DNA of 64,000 nt from JAHFUS01 sp035689115 (GCA_035689115.1 DASSMA010000011.1:1-64000); one strand, 5' to 3'. Shown: positions 1 to 9,307, counted from the stretch's first letter. The notes: generated from the letters alone by a model not told the origin. Program-made: numbers and translations.

Positions 1-35
1 TCGTGCGCCGGCCGCCAAGGGCTGCCGGCGCACGA
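1..35 (-). terminator. Hairpin downstream of the first pilin-SBP gene
   Basis: A perfect 12-bp inverted repeat (TCGTGCGCCGGC at 1-12 and its complement at 24-35) with an 11-nt loop lies 42 nt past the stop of the minus-strand gene 77-2590. It is the right place and strength for a transcription terminator, but the bases that would hold a T-run on the minus strand lie outside the window. Confidence 0.5.
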
Positions 36-76
36 TCGATCAGAACCGACGAGGGTTCACGATCCTCAGCTCATGG

Positions 77-2590
77 TTAGGACGGGCAGTACGCGCTCTC
101 GGCGAACAGTCCGGTGTTGTAGTTGTTGACGCCCTGGCAGACGGAGCGCACGATCCGCTTGGATAGCGACTCGTTGATCCAGATGTAGGGCAGCCGGGCG
201 ACGACCGCGTTCTGGATGGCGGTGTAGGCCGCCGTGCGGGCCGCCGGCGTGGTGGCCTGGTTCGCCGCCAGCCAGAGGGCGTCCATCGACGACTCGCGGT
301 AGCCGGCCAGGTTCGAGAGGAACGAGTTGGCGATCTGGCTGGAGACGTACGAGCGCTGCACGCCGATCACCGGGTCGTCGCCGTTGCAGTACGAGACGAG
401 CGACATCTCGAAGTTGCGGGTGGCGGACCCAGCATTGTTGGTGCTGCTCGCCGCGTAGGTAGGGCTGTTCGTCGGGGTGGCGGGGTTGTTCGCCACGCCG
501 TTGCGGTTGACGATGTCGACGCCGATGGCCGCCATGTCGCTCTTGAACCGGGCGGTGTAGGCGTCGGTGCCGGTGCCGGCGGGGTTGACGTTGTTGTGGA
601 AGACGCCGAGGAGGAGCGGGGTCCCGTCCGGGAGGCCGGCCACGCCCGCCGACGTGCGGATGTTGGTGGTGCCGTCGGGCGCCGTCACCCGGGTCCCCGT
701 CCAGCCGGCGGCGTCCAGGTCGGCGTTCGCCTGGGCGACGCTGTAGGCCGGGAAGGCGGCCGGCGAGTAGGCGCCGACGTCGTTGCTGTTGTAGATGGAG
801 TCGGCCACCCGGCCCACGCCCTGGTCGACGGCGTTGAACGCGCCCGTCCGGTCGAACCCTTCGAAGAGGGCCTTGCGGACCAGGTAGACGCCGACGATCG
901 GGTTGTCGTACGGGGTGTCGGCGGTGAATCCGCCGATGCTGGCGGAGCCGGCGGGGTTGAGCCCGTCGGCGCTGTCACCGACGGTGTTCGGGCCGCCCGA
1001 GAGCGGGTTGCTGTTGGGTGTGAAGCCGCCCGGGGCATGGCCGCCGGTGGTGTTCCCGACAAAGTTCCACTCGGGAAGGACGCCGGTGGGCTGCCACAGG
1101 TTGAAGCCGATGGTGTTCACGCAGTTGGAGCCGCCGGTCCCTCTCGGCACGTCGTAGGTGTTGTAGCTGGCGTTGGCGAACGTCGCCAGGTCGGACGGCG
1201 TGCCGATCGAGCCCAGGTCGACGCTGCCCGAGGTGCCCCGCGGGACGAGGAGCGAGTTCTTGGTATTGGCGGTCGGCTGGAACACCAATTTGTTCAGGTA
1301 GGGCAGGCCCGCCTTGAAGTACTGGGGGTTCTTGTTGAGGGTGAGCACGTTGGTGGTGGTGTTCAGGCTGCCGGTGTTCCACATGAACGGGCCGCTGCCG
1401 ATCGGCCCGGCGACCGTGCCGGTCTGGGCCAGCACGGAGGCCAGGTTCTCGGCGCAGGTGTAGCCGGCCGTCGGCGCCGTGACCGGCGAGGTGCTACCGA
1501 GGGTGCCCTTGAAGGGGTCGGCGTTGTTCAGCGGGTCGGTGGTGCCGGTGTGCACGGCGCAGTGGTCGTACACATGCTTGGGGATGATGGCCGCCTCGGT
1601 GACGTTCATCTGGAGCGAGAGGGGCGAGTACGGGTAAAGGAAGTGGAACTTCACGCCGAGGGGCTGGCCGCCGACGAGGAACCCGGTGATGGCGGTGCCA
1701 CCGAGGTTGGAGCAGTCGCCGGCTCCGCTGCAGTTGGAGCCGGGCAGCGTCAAGGTCGTGCCGCTGCCGCTGGCGCCGAGGGGCGGGTTCATGGAGCCGG
1801 CGGTGCGGCCCTGGTAGCGGAGGATGGCCTGGGCGAAGCTGAAGATCACGTCGTCGTTGGTGATGGGCTGCACGGCGCCGGTCGGGTTCACGCCCGCCAA
1901 TTCGGAGGCTTGGTACTTGCCGACGACCTGCCCGCTGTCCTGCCACACCATGCCGGAGCGCAGGGTGAAGCTGACGTCCTGGGTGCCGTCGCCGTTGTTC
2001 ACCACAGTCGGGAGGGCGGCGGCCAGGTCGGGCACCACATTGTTGTTGGCGTCGAAGGCCAGCAGACCGTTGAACATCGCCTCGCTGGTCGGATGGGTCG
2101 TGCCACTGGAGGAGTTGGCGGGGTTCCACGGGCCGGTCGGGGTCTGGGCCACCACCAGGGTGCCGCCCCGGACGATCTCGGTGGTGGGGGCGCCGGCGCA
2201 GGAGTTGGACGAGGTGACGGTGCAGCTGAGGCGGTAGCCGGAGGGTCCAGCCGGGTCGCCGGTGCACGGGCCGGTGACGCCGGCCGTCTCGATAGTGGTC
2301 AGATTGCCGTTCCCCGGGGCCAGGAGGCCGGCGCTCTGGAGCGTGGCCTGGTCGGGCGCGTACTTGCCGAATTTCCCGCAATACGCTTCTTCGGCCGTCC
2401 GGATGATCGCAGCATCGGTGCGAATAGCCGCCGAATTGCCCTTGTCGCCGATGCCGTTGACGGCGAACACCACGACAGCCGAAAGGATGCCCAGGATCAC
2501 GACGACGACCAGGAGTTCGATGAGCGTGAAGCCGGTGTCGCCACCGGTCTGCGCCCTCCTGAGCCGGTACCGACGTAGCTGTTCTGTCAT
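77..2590 (-). CDS. Type IV prepilin fused to Opp/Dpp-family solute-binding protein (copy 1)
   Basis: This is an 837-residue protein. Residues 1-20 are a basic prepilin leader ending in Gly20, followed by F21-TLIELLVVVVILGIL, a class III (PilD-type) cleavage site with the conserved Glu at mature position 5 and a hydrophobic helix to about residue 45. A small pilin-like head (TAEEAYCGKFGKYA) runs to about 130. From about 140 (RGGTLVVAQTPTG) to the end it is a complete SBP_bac_5 substrate-binding domain, with SEAMFNGLLAFD and a VSFTLRSGMVWQDSG strand pattern. There is no lipobox. I chose the ATG at 2590 because a GGGG ribosome site lies about 10 nt upstream and the promoter sits at 2662-2716; an upstream in-frame start at 2671 would fall about at the promoter. 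It is divergent from its likely permease genes at 2753 and 3717. The fusion is seen directly; peptide binding is the family's usual role and pilus or pseudopilus assembly is inference. Confidence 0.9.
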   Translation of the reverse strand: MTEQLRRYRLRRAQTGGDTGFTLIELLVVVVILGILSAVVVFAVNGIGDKGNSAAIRTDAAIIRTAEEAYCGKFGKYAPDQATLQSAGLLAPGNGNLTTIETAGVTGPCTGDPAGPSGYRLSCTVTSSNSCAGAPTTEIVRGGTLVVAQTPTGPWNPANSSSGTTHPTSEAMFNGLLAFDANNNVVPDLAAALPTVVNNGDGTQDVSFTLRSGMVWQDSGQVVGKYQASELAGVNPTGAVQPITNDDVIFSFAQAILRYQGRTAGSMNPPLGASGSGTTLTLPGSNCSGAGDCSNLGGTAITGFLVGGQPLGVKFHFLYPYSPLSLQMNVTEAAIIPKHVYDHCAVHTGTTDPLNNADPFKGTLGSTSPVTAPTAGYTCAENLASVLAQTGTVAGPIGSGPFMWNTGSLNTTTNVLTLNKNPQYFKAGLPYLNKLVFQPTANTKNSLLVPRGTSGSVDLGSIGTPSDLATFANASYNTYDVPRGTGGSNCVNTIGFNLWQPTGVLPEWNFVGNTTGGHAPGGFTPNSNPLSGGPNTVGDSADGLNPAGSASIGGFTADTPYDNPIVGVYLVRKALFEGFDRTGAFNAVDQGVGRVADSIYNSNDVGAYSPAAFPAYSVAQANADLDAAGWTGTRVTAPDGTTNIRTSAGVAGLPDGTPLLLGVFHNNVNPAGTGTDAYTARFKSDMAAIGVDIVNRNGVANNPATPTNSPTYAASSTNNAGSATRNFEMSLVSYCNGDDPVIGVQRSYVSSQIANSFLSNLAGYRESSMDALWLAANQATTPAARTAAYTAIQNAVVARLPYIWINESLSKRIVRSVCQGVNNYNTGLFAESAYCPS

Positions 2591-2661
2591 AAGGACGATC
2601 CCCTTTTCGCTTCCACGAATTGACGGGACCCGACAGCATGCGCCAGCCCCCGAGAATCCCA

Positions 2662-2716
2662 AACGTCGCACACGGATCTGAAGGTTGCTGGAAGATCACC
2701 TGAAGATTCCCTGAAG
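2662..2716 (-). promoter_or_regulatory. CTTCAG direct-repeat operator and -10 of pilin-SBP copy 1
   Basis: Read on the minus strand, CTTCAG occurs at 2716-2711, 2705-2700 and 2683-2678, with a degenerate copy (CTTCCA) at 2694-2689. All four are in register at 11-bp spacing. Exactly 10 bp after the last copy is the hexamer GACGTT (2667-2662), aligning with TACGTT, CATAGT and CAGGTT at the three other fusion genes. Eleven-bp tandem half-sites replacing a -35 box are typical of OmpR/PhoB-family activators. The region also lies upstream of the divergent permease gene at 2753. Confidence 0.75.
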
Positions 2717-2752
2717 CCGGGCTCCTCAGCGTGCCCGGCTGGTAGCCTCCTC

Positions 2753-3724
2753 GTGGAGATGGGCACGCGCTACGCGCTGCGGCGGCTCATCGGGCTGATC
2801 CCGACGCTCTTCGGCGTGGTCACGCTGACCTTTCTGCTGTCGAGCATCGTCCCGAGGGACATCTCCTCCGACCTGGCCGGCAACGACGCCACGCCCGAGC
2901 GCGTCGCCGCCATCCGCCACGACCTGGGGCTCGACAAGCCGCTGGCCGAGCAGTACGTCGACTACATGGACCGCCTTTTCCACGGCGACCTCGGGGACTC
3001 CATCACCCAGGGCCTGCCGGTGCGGACGGTGATCGAGGGCCGGATCGGCCCCACGATGCTGCTCACCGCCAGCGCCTTGGCACTGTCGACGCTGCTCGGG
3101 TTGGCCCTCGGGACGCTGAGCGCGAGGCGCTCACCCGGCGTGATCGACGGCGCCGTCCGCGTGGGATCACTGGTCGGCGTCGCCGTCCCAGGATTCTGGC
3201 TCGGCCAGCTGGCCGTGCTGTGGCTCGTGGTCCACATGCATCTCTTCCCGGTCCAGGGCTACCAGGACATCCGCCACAGCTGGTCGGGCACCAAGCACCT
3301 CGCCGACGTGGCCCGCCACCTGATGCTTCCCGCGATGGTTCTGGCCGTCTCGGAGATCGCCGTCCTCAGCCGCATCACGCGCGGAGGGCTGCTGCGGGAG
3401 CTGGGCAGCGAGTACGCCCGCACCGCCCGGGCCAAGGGCGCGGCCGAGGCGGACGTGGTTGAACGCCATGCCATGCGCAACACCATGCTTCCGATCGTGA
3501 CGGTGATCGGGACGCGGATCGGCTTCCTTCTCGCGGGATCGGTCGTCATCGAGAACGTCTTCGCCTGGCCCGGCATCGGCTCCGTGCTGTCCCAAGCGGC
3601 CCTCGGGAAGGACACGCCGATGGTGGTCGGCATCGTGCTCGTCGTCACCACCGCTGTGCTCGTCTCCCACGTGGTGCTCGACATCGTCTACTGCTATGTC
3701 GACCCGAGGGTGCGCAATGACTAG
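2753..3724 (+). CDS. DppB/OppB-type ABC permease
   Basis: This is an inner-membrane permease of 323 residues with the family's usual layout: an N-terminal helix (RRLIGLIPTLFGVVTLTFLL), an extracellular segment with the GLDKPLAEQYVDY pattern, five further helices, and the EAA loop near residues 215-235 (EYARTARAKGAAEADVVERHAMRN) that docks the ATPase. It ends RVRND, overlapping the next gene by 8 nt. The start is GTG at 2753; the ATG at 2759 is an alternative, because a TAGCCT -10 box at 2743-2748 would put the transcript start within a few bases of it. It is divergent from pilin-SBP copy 1, its likely binding protein. No ATPase is adjacent, so it must use one encoded elsewhere, possibly the pair at 15526-17519. 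Confidence 0.9.
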   Translation: MEMGTRYALRRLIGLIPTLFGVVTLTFLLSSIVPRDISSDLAGNDATPERVAAIRHDLGLDKPLAEQYVDYMDRLFHGDLGDSITQGLPVRTVIEGRIGPTMLLTASALALSTLLGLALGTLSARRSPGVIDGAVRVGSLVGVAVPGFWLGQLAVLWLVVHMHLFPVQGYQDIRHSWSGTKHLADVARHLMLPAMVLAVSEIAVLSRITRGGLLRELGSEYARTARAKGAAEADVVERHAMRNTMLPIVTVIGTRIGFLLAGSVVIENVFAWPGIGSVLSQAALGKDTPMVVGIVLVVTTAVLVSHVVLDIVYCYVDPRVRND

Positions 3725-4628
3725 GGCGCGCCGGAGCCGGCCCGCCAACGGCCTCGTGTCGGCCGGTCGGAGAGCGCTCACCCGGCCCGGCGGCGTGATC
3801 GGGCTCGTCCTTCTCGGATCCATGGTCGCGCTGGCGGTCGCCGGCCCGATGATCTCGCCCGGCAACCCGCTCGCCATCAAGTACCCGCCGATGCTGGCGC
3901 CGTCGCGCCACCACCTCTTCGGAACCGACAACCTCGGCCGCGACGAGTTCCGCGCCGTGGCCCACGGGCTGCGCACGTCGCTGCGGATCGTGGTCGGCAC
4001 CACGGTCCTCTCGGCGCTGCTGGGCACGGTCTTCGGCGTACTCGCCGGCTACTACGGAGGCGGGCTGGTCGACCGGGCGTTCCTGCGGTTCTCGGAGATC
4101 CTCCAGACCATTCCACGCATCTTCCTGGTGATCCTGGCCATCACCCTCTTCGGGTCGGGCGAGCGGAACCTCATCGTGGTCCTCGCGATCACGTCCTGGG
4201 TGTTCCTGGCCCGGGTGACCCGCTCGGAGGCCCTGTCCGTGCGCAACCGCGGCTACGTCGAGGCGGCGAAGGCCAGCGGGAGCGGAGATGCCCGGGTCAT
4301 CGCCCGCCACGTGGCCCCCAACGTCATGCCCGTGGCGATCGTCGTCATCGCCCTGAATGCGTCGGGTGTGATCCTGGTCGAGGCAGGCCTGGCCTACCTC
4401 GGCCTCGCCTCCTCAACCCATGTCACCCTCGGGTCGCTGCTCAACACCGCCCAGGTGTTCCTCAGCCAAGCATGGTGGATGTCGGTGTTCCCCGGTGCGG
4501 CCATCGCCATCACGGTGCTCGGCATCAACCTCATCGGCGACGCCTTCGGCGACGCATTCCGGCTGTCCGGGACGTCCGCGAAATGGCGGCACGGCACCGC
4601 CAACCCCGGCACTCCGGCTTCGTCGTAG
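3717..4628 (+). CDS. DppC/OppC-type ABC permease
   Basis: This 303-residue integral membrane protein is the second permease half. It has an N-terminal helix (GVIGLVLLGSMVALAVAG), the family hallmark HLFGTDNLGRDEF near residue 65, and an EAA loop (YVEAAKASGSGDARVIARHV) near 182. The ATG start at 3717 overlaps the stop of the upstream DppB gene (ATGACTAG), so the two are translationally coupled and likely form one heterodimer. The C-terminus runs through a final helix and ends in a short polar tail. It is convergent with the small membrane protein gene at 4639-5148, 10 nt away. The substrate is unknown; peptides are the usual choice for the family. Confidence 0.9.
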   Translation: MTRARRSRPANGLVSAGRRALTRPGGVIGLVLLGSMVALAVAGPMISPGNPLAIKYPPMLAPSRHHLFGTDNLGRDEFRAVAHGLRTSLRIVVGTTVLSALLGTVFGVLAGYYGGGLVDRAFLRFSEILQTIPRIFLVILAITLFGSGERNLIVVLAITSWVFLARVTRSEALSVRNRGYVEAAKASGSGDARVIARHVAPNVMPVAIVVIALNASGVILVEAGLAYLGLASSTHVTLGSLLNTAQVFLSQAWWMSVFPGAAIAITVLGINLIGDAFGDAFRLSGTSAKWRHGTANPGTPASS

Positions 4629-4638
4629 GGCGGCAGCC

Positions 4639-5148
4639 CTACGAGCCGCTCCCGCTGTCGGAGCCCTGGAGGCACTCGTTTCCCGACCCGAGCACGGCAA
4701 CCTGGGCGCGCCGGAACTCAGGCGACCGGACCAGAGTGAGGTCGCCGGCCGCCGCCTTCTTCACGGCGGAAACCACCACCTTGGCGTCCGGCTTGGCGCT
4801 CCCCGGTGCCCGCTTCGACACCGCGTCGAGCTCGGAGCCCATGGTGCGCACCACGAGCTTGAACGAGTCGGCTGTGACGGTGGCCGGCAGGTCGCCCTCC
4901 AGTGGCACGCCGGCGGCGGCGAGGGCCGAACTGAGGCGACCCGACGCGTCGCAGTACTTGGCAGGAGGATTGTGGACACCCGAGCTCTTGTTGCCGACGA
5001 CGTAGAAGACCGCTCCCCCGGCCACGACCACGGCGAGGACGGCCAGCAGCGCACGCGCCGGTGGCTTGCGCCTCCCCGTCTTGGTGCGCTTCGGAGCCGA
5101 CTTGGGCTGCGGCTTCTTGGGCGCCCCGATCTTGCTCAGGTCCTGCAT
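4639..5148 (-). CDS. Small bitopic membrane protein of the pilin-SBP cassette (member 1)
   Basis: A 169-residue protein I cannot assign to a known family. The N-terminus MQDLSKIGAPKK is followed by about 20 basic and proline-rich cytoplasmic residues, one membrane helix (ALLAVLAVVVAGGAVFYVVG, about 33-52) and an extracytoplasmic domain of about 115 residues. That domain has one Cys near its start (KYCDAS) and one near its end (NECLQG), probably a disulfide. It shares the LSK(I/V)GA start, membrane topology and Cys placement with the proteins at 9356-9898 and 9941-10480. It has a strong GGAGGA ribosome site directly before ATG 5148. It follows the DppC gene at 5196-6089 by 47 nt on the same strand, so it closes that cassette's operon. 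A role as a cassette-specific accessory or anchor is inference. Confidence 0.75.
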   Translation of the reverse strand: MQDLSKIGAPKKPQPKSAPKRTKTGRRKPPARALLAVLAVVVAGGAVFYVVGNKSSGVHNPPAKYCDASGRLSSALAAAGVPLEGDLPATVTADSFKLVVRTMGSELDAVSKRAPGSAKPDAKVVVSAVKKAAAGDLTLVRSPEFRRAQVAVLGSGNECLQGSDSGSGS

Positions 5149-5195
5149 TCCTCCACCTTCCCCGGGGCCGTCGAGGAAGCGACCATCATTCCATC

Positions 5196-6089
5196 CTATG
5201 CGGCATCCCGCACGGGCGCTCCCCAGCTCCGCTCCTCCTCCCCGTCCTGGTCGAGGAGTCCCGCCAGACCGTCGGCCAGGAGGTTGAGCGCGAACACCGT
5301 CACGGCCACCGCCGCCCCGGGGAACACCGACATCCACCACGCACGGTCCAGATAGGGCTGGGCGTTGTTCAGGAGCGCCCCCCAGCTCGGGACGTTGACG
5401 TCGGCCAGACCCAGGAACGCCAGCCCGGCCTCGAGCAGCACGACCCGGGACCCGATCAGGGCCACCACCACCAGGGCGCCGCGCGCCACGTTGGGGAGGA
5501 TGTGGCGGGCCAGGATCCGCACGTCGCCGGCGCCGGCCGCCCGAGCCGCCTCCACGAAGGCCCGCTCGCGCAGCGACAGCGTCTCGGCCCGCACGACCCG
5601 GGCGAGGAAGGGCCACGACGTAAGGCCGAGGAGCACGGTGAGCGGCAGCCCGGGCCCGAACCATCCCACGACCAGCACGGCCAGGAAGAACCTGGGGACG
5701 GTCTGCACCACCTCCGAGACCCGCATGGTGGCGTCGTCGAGCAGGCCACCCTGCAGGCCGGCGGCGAGCCCGACCGGCAGTCCCACCGCCACGGCGATCA
5801 CCACCACCCCGGCCACCACCTCCAGCGACGTGCGGGAGCCCTGTACCACGGCGGTGAACAGGTCCCGGCCCAGCTGGTCGGTGCCCATGAGGTGGGCCCG
5901 TGAGGGGGGCGCGAAGGGGTGGGGCGAGAGGGCGAAGGCGTAACGGGGGGCGAGGCGCCGGTCCAGCAGGGCGACTGCGGCGATGGCAGCCGTCAGCCCC
6001 AGCCCGGCCAGCAGCGACGGCTGGCGGCGGGCCCGGCGCAGGAACGGCGGGCGGCGGCGGGCGGCGGGCGCCTCAGCGCTGGCGGACAC
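5196..6089 (-). CDS. DppC/OppC-type ABC permease (cassette 2)
   Basis: This 297-residue permease subunit starts with a GTG that overlaps the end of the DppB gene by 17 nt. It has a basic leader (RRRPPFLRRARRQP), a first helix, the hallmark HLMGTDQLGRDLF near residue 66, and the ATPase-docking EAA loop (FVEAARAAGAGDVRILARHI) near 177. The C-terminal motif AGLAFLGLADVNVPSWGALL is typical of the family. It is the third gene of the operon pilin-SBP copy 2 - DppB - DppC - small membrane protein. No ATPase gene is in this cassette. Confidence 0.9.
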   Translation of the reverse strand: MSASAEAPAARRRPPFLRRARRQPSLLAGLGLTAAIAAVALLDRRLAPRYAFALSPHPFAPPSRAHLMGTDQLGRDLFTAVVQGSRTSLEVVAGVVVIAVAVGLPVGLAAGLQGGLLDDATMRVSEVVQTVPRFFLAVLVVGWFGPGLPLTVLLGLTSWPFLARVVRAETLSLRERAFVEAARAAGAGDVRILARHILPNVARGALVVVALIGSRVVLLEAGLAFLGLADVNVPSWGALLNNAQPYLDRAWWMSVFPGAAVAVTVFALNLLADGLAGLLDQDGEEERSWGAPVRDAA

Positions 6090-7038
6090 GGGGGTCGATC
6101 CACGCGTACAGCAGGTCGGTGGCCAGGTTGGCGACCACCACGGCGGCGGACACGAGCAGCACCATGCCGAGGATCACCGGCTGATCGCCGGCCCGGCCGG
6201 CGTCGACCACCAGGCGGCCGAGGCCGGGCCAGTTGAAGACGCTCTCGACGAGTACCGCACCCGAGACCAGGAACCCCACGCGGCTGCCGATCACGGTGAC
6301 CACGGGCAGCAGGGTGTTGGGGACGGCGTGGCGGCGAACCACCTCGTCCTCCGACGCACCCTTGGCCAGGGCCGCCCGGACGTACTCCCTGCCTCGCTCG
6401 CCGGCCAGGCCGGCGCGGGTGACCCGCAGCAGCAGGGCCGTCTCCGAGATGGCCAGCACGAGGGCGGGAAGCAGCAGATGGCGGCCGGTGTCGAGGGCCG
6501 CCGCCATCCCGGTGTGGACGGCCCGGGGGTCGTTCATCCCGCCGGCCGGCAGGAGGCCGGTTCGCAGGGCGAGCGTCAGTACCCCGAGCTGGGCAAGCCA
6601 GAAGGCTGGCACGGCGTAGCAGGCCAGGGATGCCAGGTTCACCCCGGCGTCGAGACCACCGTGGGGCCGGCGGGCGGATCGGATGCCGAGCCACAGGCCG
6701 GCGGCGACGGAGAGGGCGAGGGCGGTGCCGGTGAGCAGCAGCGTGGGCCACAGCCGCATGGCGATGAGGGTGCGGACGGGCAGGCGCTGGGAGAAGGAGG
6801 TGCCGAGGTCGCCCCGCGCCAGGTGGCCGAGGTAGGCGGCGTACTGCTCGGGCAGCGGGCGGTCGAGGTGGAGGTACGCCCGGGCTGCGTCGATCTGGGT
6901 CTCGTCGGCACCCTCGCCGGCGAACTCCCGCGCCGGGTCGCCGGGGGCGGCGTGCACGAGGACGAAGGTGAGGGTGACGACGCCGAGCACCGTGGGCACC
7001 ACCAGGAGGAGTCGCCTGAGCACGTACCGGCGGTTCAC
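6073..7038 (-). CDS. DppB/OppB-type ABC permease (cassette 2)
   Basis: A 321-residue permease starting at GTG 7038. It has the N-terminal helix RLLLVVPTVLGVVTLTFVLV, the DRPLPEQYAAYLGHLARGDL segment, and an EAA loop (YVRAALAKGASEDEVVRRHA). It ends AWIDPRVRQR, the same IDPRVR-like end as the other DppB copies here (YVDPRVRND, RLDPRVR, RLDPRVATA). It follows pilin-SBP copy 2 after a 108-nt gap that holds a modest GC hairpin, which could trim expression of the permeases relative to the binding protein, as seen in many binding-protein operons. It pairs with the DppC at 5196-6089. Confidence 0.9.
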   Translation of the reverse strand: MNRRYVLRRLLLVVPTVLGVVTLTFVLVHAAPGDPAREFAGEGADETQIDAARAYLHLDRPLPEQYAAYLGHLARGDLGTSFSQRLPVRTLIAMRLWPTLLLTGTALALSVAAGLWLGIRSARRPHGGLDAGVNLASLACYAVPAFWLAQLGVLTLALRTGLLPAGGMNDPRAVHTGMAAALDTGRHLLLPALVLAISETALLLRVTRAGLAGERGREYVRAALAKGASEDEVVRRHAVPNTLLPVVTVIGSRVGFLVSGAVLVESVFNWPGLGRLVVDAGRAGDQPVILGMVLLVSAAVVVANLATDLLYAWIDPRVRQR

Positions 7039-7146
7039 GGACCACCGCCGCCGCTGCTGGGCGACCGCCTCGCTCTGGCGATTCTCTCCACGGCTGGGAG
7101 CTTCCCACTCCCGGCCCCGCCGGCCCAGGAGCAGAAGGCGGCTGTC

Positions 7147-9261
7147 CTACTTCGGGGTGCAGCTGGCGGACTCGGCGAACAAACCGGTCCACACCACGAA
7201 GCCCGCGCACCGGGTTGTGTACCCCCGAACGTTGGGCGTCTCGATCATCCACACGTAGGGCAGGTCCGTCACCACCCGCTGCTGGAAGTCGTGGTACAGG
7301 TTGTACCGGGTCGTGGTGTCGGAGGTCTGGACGGCGGTGTCGAAGTCGGTGTCGACCGAGGAGTTGCGGTAGCCGGCGGCGTTGTTGGGCGTGCCGCTGG
7401 TCGAGATCTGGTCGGTGGCGTACTGCCGGCGCACGCCGACGTGCGGGTCGTAGCCGTTGGCGTAGTTGAGGATGTACAGGTCGAAGTTGCGGTTGGTGAA
7501 GACCTGCGTGGTGGCCGAGGAGGTGTTCACGGTGACCGGCATGTCGATGCCGACGGCGGCCAGGTTGGCCTTGATCACCGCCACCCGGTCGTCGAAGGCC
7601 AGCGAGCCCTGGAGGAACCGGACGGTGAGCGGCGTCCCGTCGGTGAAGTTCGGGTTGCCCAGGGCGGTGCGGACGTTGGGGGTGCCGTTCACGGGCGTCG
7701 TCGTGCGGGGCCCGCCCCAGCCGGCGGCGTCGAGCAGGGCGCCGGCCGCGGTCGTGTCGAAGGCGGGGAGGGGGATGTCGGTCTCGGCGCCGAAGATCTG
7801 ACTGGAGATCGGCGACTTGGACACGGTGCCGATGCCGTAGCGCCCGGTGTTCAGGTACTGGTCCCGGTTGAGGGCCTGGAAGATGGCCTTGCGTACCCTC
7901 ACGTCGCCAAGGATGGGATGGGGCGTGGCGGTGCCGGCGGCGATGTTGGCGACGTTGCTCCCGCTGGCCCACAGGTTGAAGATCACCTGGTCCACCGAGT
8001 TGGGCCCGCCGCCGAGCGACTGGGTGGCGGCCGTGGCGAACGAGGAGTTGGCTTGCAGGGCCGCCACGTTCTGGTTGGGCACGTCCCACAGGAAGTCGAC
8101 GTCGCCGTTCAGCAAGGCGGTCTGGCGAGGGGCGTCGGTGGTGTAGGGCCGCATGAGGATGCCGTCCAGGTAGGGGAGGCCCGGCTTCCAGTAGTTCGGG
8201 TTCCGCACCACCTTGCCGTCGCCGGCGTTGGGAGTGTTGATGCTGCTGAACTGGAACGGGCCGGTCCCGACCTTGATGGTGTCGGCCTGGGCCTGAGTGG
8301 GGCAACCGGGGCTGCCGGAGGTGAAGGCGCCGCCCAGCGAGGTGGCCGGGTTGATCGCCGCCTCGGTGACGTTCAGCTGCTTCAGGAACGGGATGTAGGG
8401 GTTGGTGAAGTTGAAGACCACCGTGCCGCCCCTGCCGCCGGGGCCGTCGGTGGCCACGATGTTGCTCGCCACACAGGTCGGCGCCGCCGTGTACCCGATC
8501 GGGGTAGCCATGTTCTTGGCCCGCGAGTGGAACTGGAACAGGATCTTCTCGAACGTCCACTTCACGTCGGTGGCCGACAGGTAGTGGGGCACCGCCGTGG
8601 TGCTGTCGTGCCACTGCACGTCCTGGCGCAGGGTGAGGGTGTAGGTGGCGCCGTTGTTGGTGATGCCGCCGTTGGCCGCGGTGGGCACGACCGTCGCGAG
8701 CTCGGGCGAGGGGTTCCCGGCCTCGTCGAGGGCGATGAGCCCGTTGTACATGGTCTCCCACCAAGCGTGCGGGCCGCCGTTGCTGGAAGAGGCGGCGTTG
8801 GTGGTGGTGTTGCTGGCGAAGGTCTCGCCGACGACGAGCGTGCCGCCGCGGACGACGGCGCCGGCGCCGGCGACGCAGCCGGTCGGCGTGGAGCCCTGCG
8901 TCCCGCACTCCACGGTGAAGCTCGAGTTGGGCTGGCCGCTGGGGCCGTTGCTCCCCAGCAGGATCGTGTTCCCCATTGCCGTGCGGTTGCCCGGGTAGGA
9001 GCCGGCGGCGAGGAACCCGGCCGACGCCAGCGTCTGGACGTCGGCGTAGGACCCGTGCTGGGCGTAGTAGGCCTCTTCGGCGGTGTGGAGCGTCGCCACG
9101 TCGGTCTTGAACGCCGACGAGGCCCCCCGGTCCCGCACGCCGGTGACGGCGAAGACCACGACGGCGGCGAGGACGCCGAGGATCACGATCACGACCAGCA
9201 GCTCGACGAGGGTGAACCCTCCGTTGCCTGCCCGCAGCCGCCATCGCCCGATCCGTTCCAC
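7147..9261 (-). CDS. Type IV prepilin fused to Opp/Dpp-family solute-binding protein (copy 2)
   Basis: A 704-residue protein with a 15-residue basic leader ending in Gly-Gly, then F16-TLVELLVVIVILGVLAA (mature Glu5 present), a pilin-type helix to about residue 40, and a small head with TAEEAYYAQHGSYAD. From about residue 115 (VRGGTLVVGETFAS) it is an SBP_bac_5 domain with the YTLTLRQDVQWHDS pattern and a KVVRNPNYWKPGLPYLDGI motif typical of peptide-binding proteins. The GTG at 9261 is preferred: AGGGGG lies about 6 nt upstream, and the promoter hexamer at 9308-9313 excludes the longer GTG start at 9309. It is the first gene of the cassette with DppB, DppC and a small bitopic protein. The fusion is clear from the sequence; surface assembly is inferred. 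Confidence 0.9.
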   Translation of the reverse strand: MERIGRWRLRAGNGGFTLVELLVVIVILGVLAAVVVFAVTGVRDRGASSAFKTDVATLHTAEEAYYAQHGSYADVQTLASAGFLAAGSYPGNRTAMGNTILLGSNGPSGQPNSSFTVECGTQGSTPTGCVAGAGAVVRGGTLVVGETFASNTTTNAASSSNGGPHAWWETMYNGLIALDEAGNPSPELATVVPTAANGGITNNGATYTLTLRQDVQWHDSTTAVPHYLSATDVKWTFEKILFQFHSRAKNMATPIGYTAAPTCVASNIVATDGPGGRGGTVVFNFTNPYIPFLKQLNVTEAAINPATSLGGAFTSGSPGCPTQAQADTIKVGTGPFQFSSINTPNAGDGKVVRNPNYWKPGLPYLDGILMRPYTTDAPRQTALLNGDVDFLWDVPNQNVAALQANSSFATAATQSLGGGPNSVDQVIFNLWASGSNVANIAAGTATPHPILGDVRVRKAIFQALNRDQYLNTGRYGIGTVSKSPISSQIFGAETDIPLPAFDTTAAGALLDAAGWGGPRTTTPVNGTPNVRTALGNPNFTDGTPLTVRFLQGSLAFDDRVAVIKANLAAVGIDMPVTVNTSSATTQVFTNRNFDLYILNYANGYDPHVGVRRQYATDQISTSGTPNNAAGYRNSSVDTDFDTAVQTSDTTTRYNLYHDFQQRVVTDLPYVWMIETPNVRGYTTRCAGFVVWTGLFAESASCTPK

Positions 9262-9307
9262 GACGCCCCCTGTCCCCGACGCGACCCTCCCGGCCTTCGC
9301 CCCGGCC

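Noticed and set aside
596..2578. A 660-codon plus-strand frame opposite pilin-SBP copy 1
   Set aside because: A shadow of the real gene; no ribosome site, no recognisable fold, composition typical of reverse-frame GC-rich DNA.
7039..7146. An attenuator or riboswitch between pilin-SBP copy 2 and its permeases
   Set aside because: Only a short GGGAG/CTCCC-type stem is visible; no known riboswitch core could be recognised.
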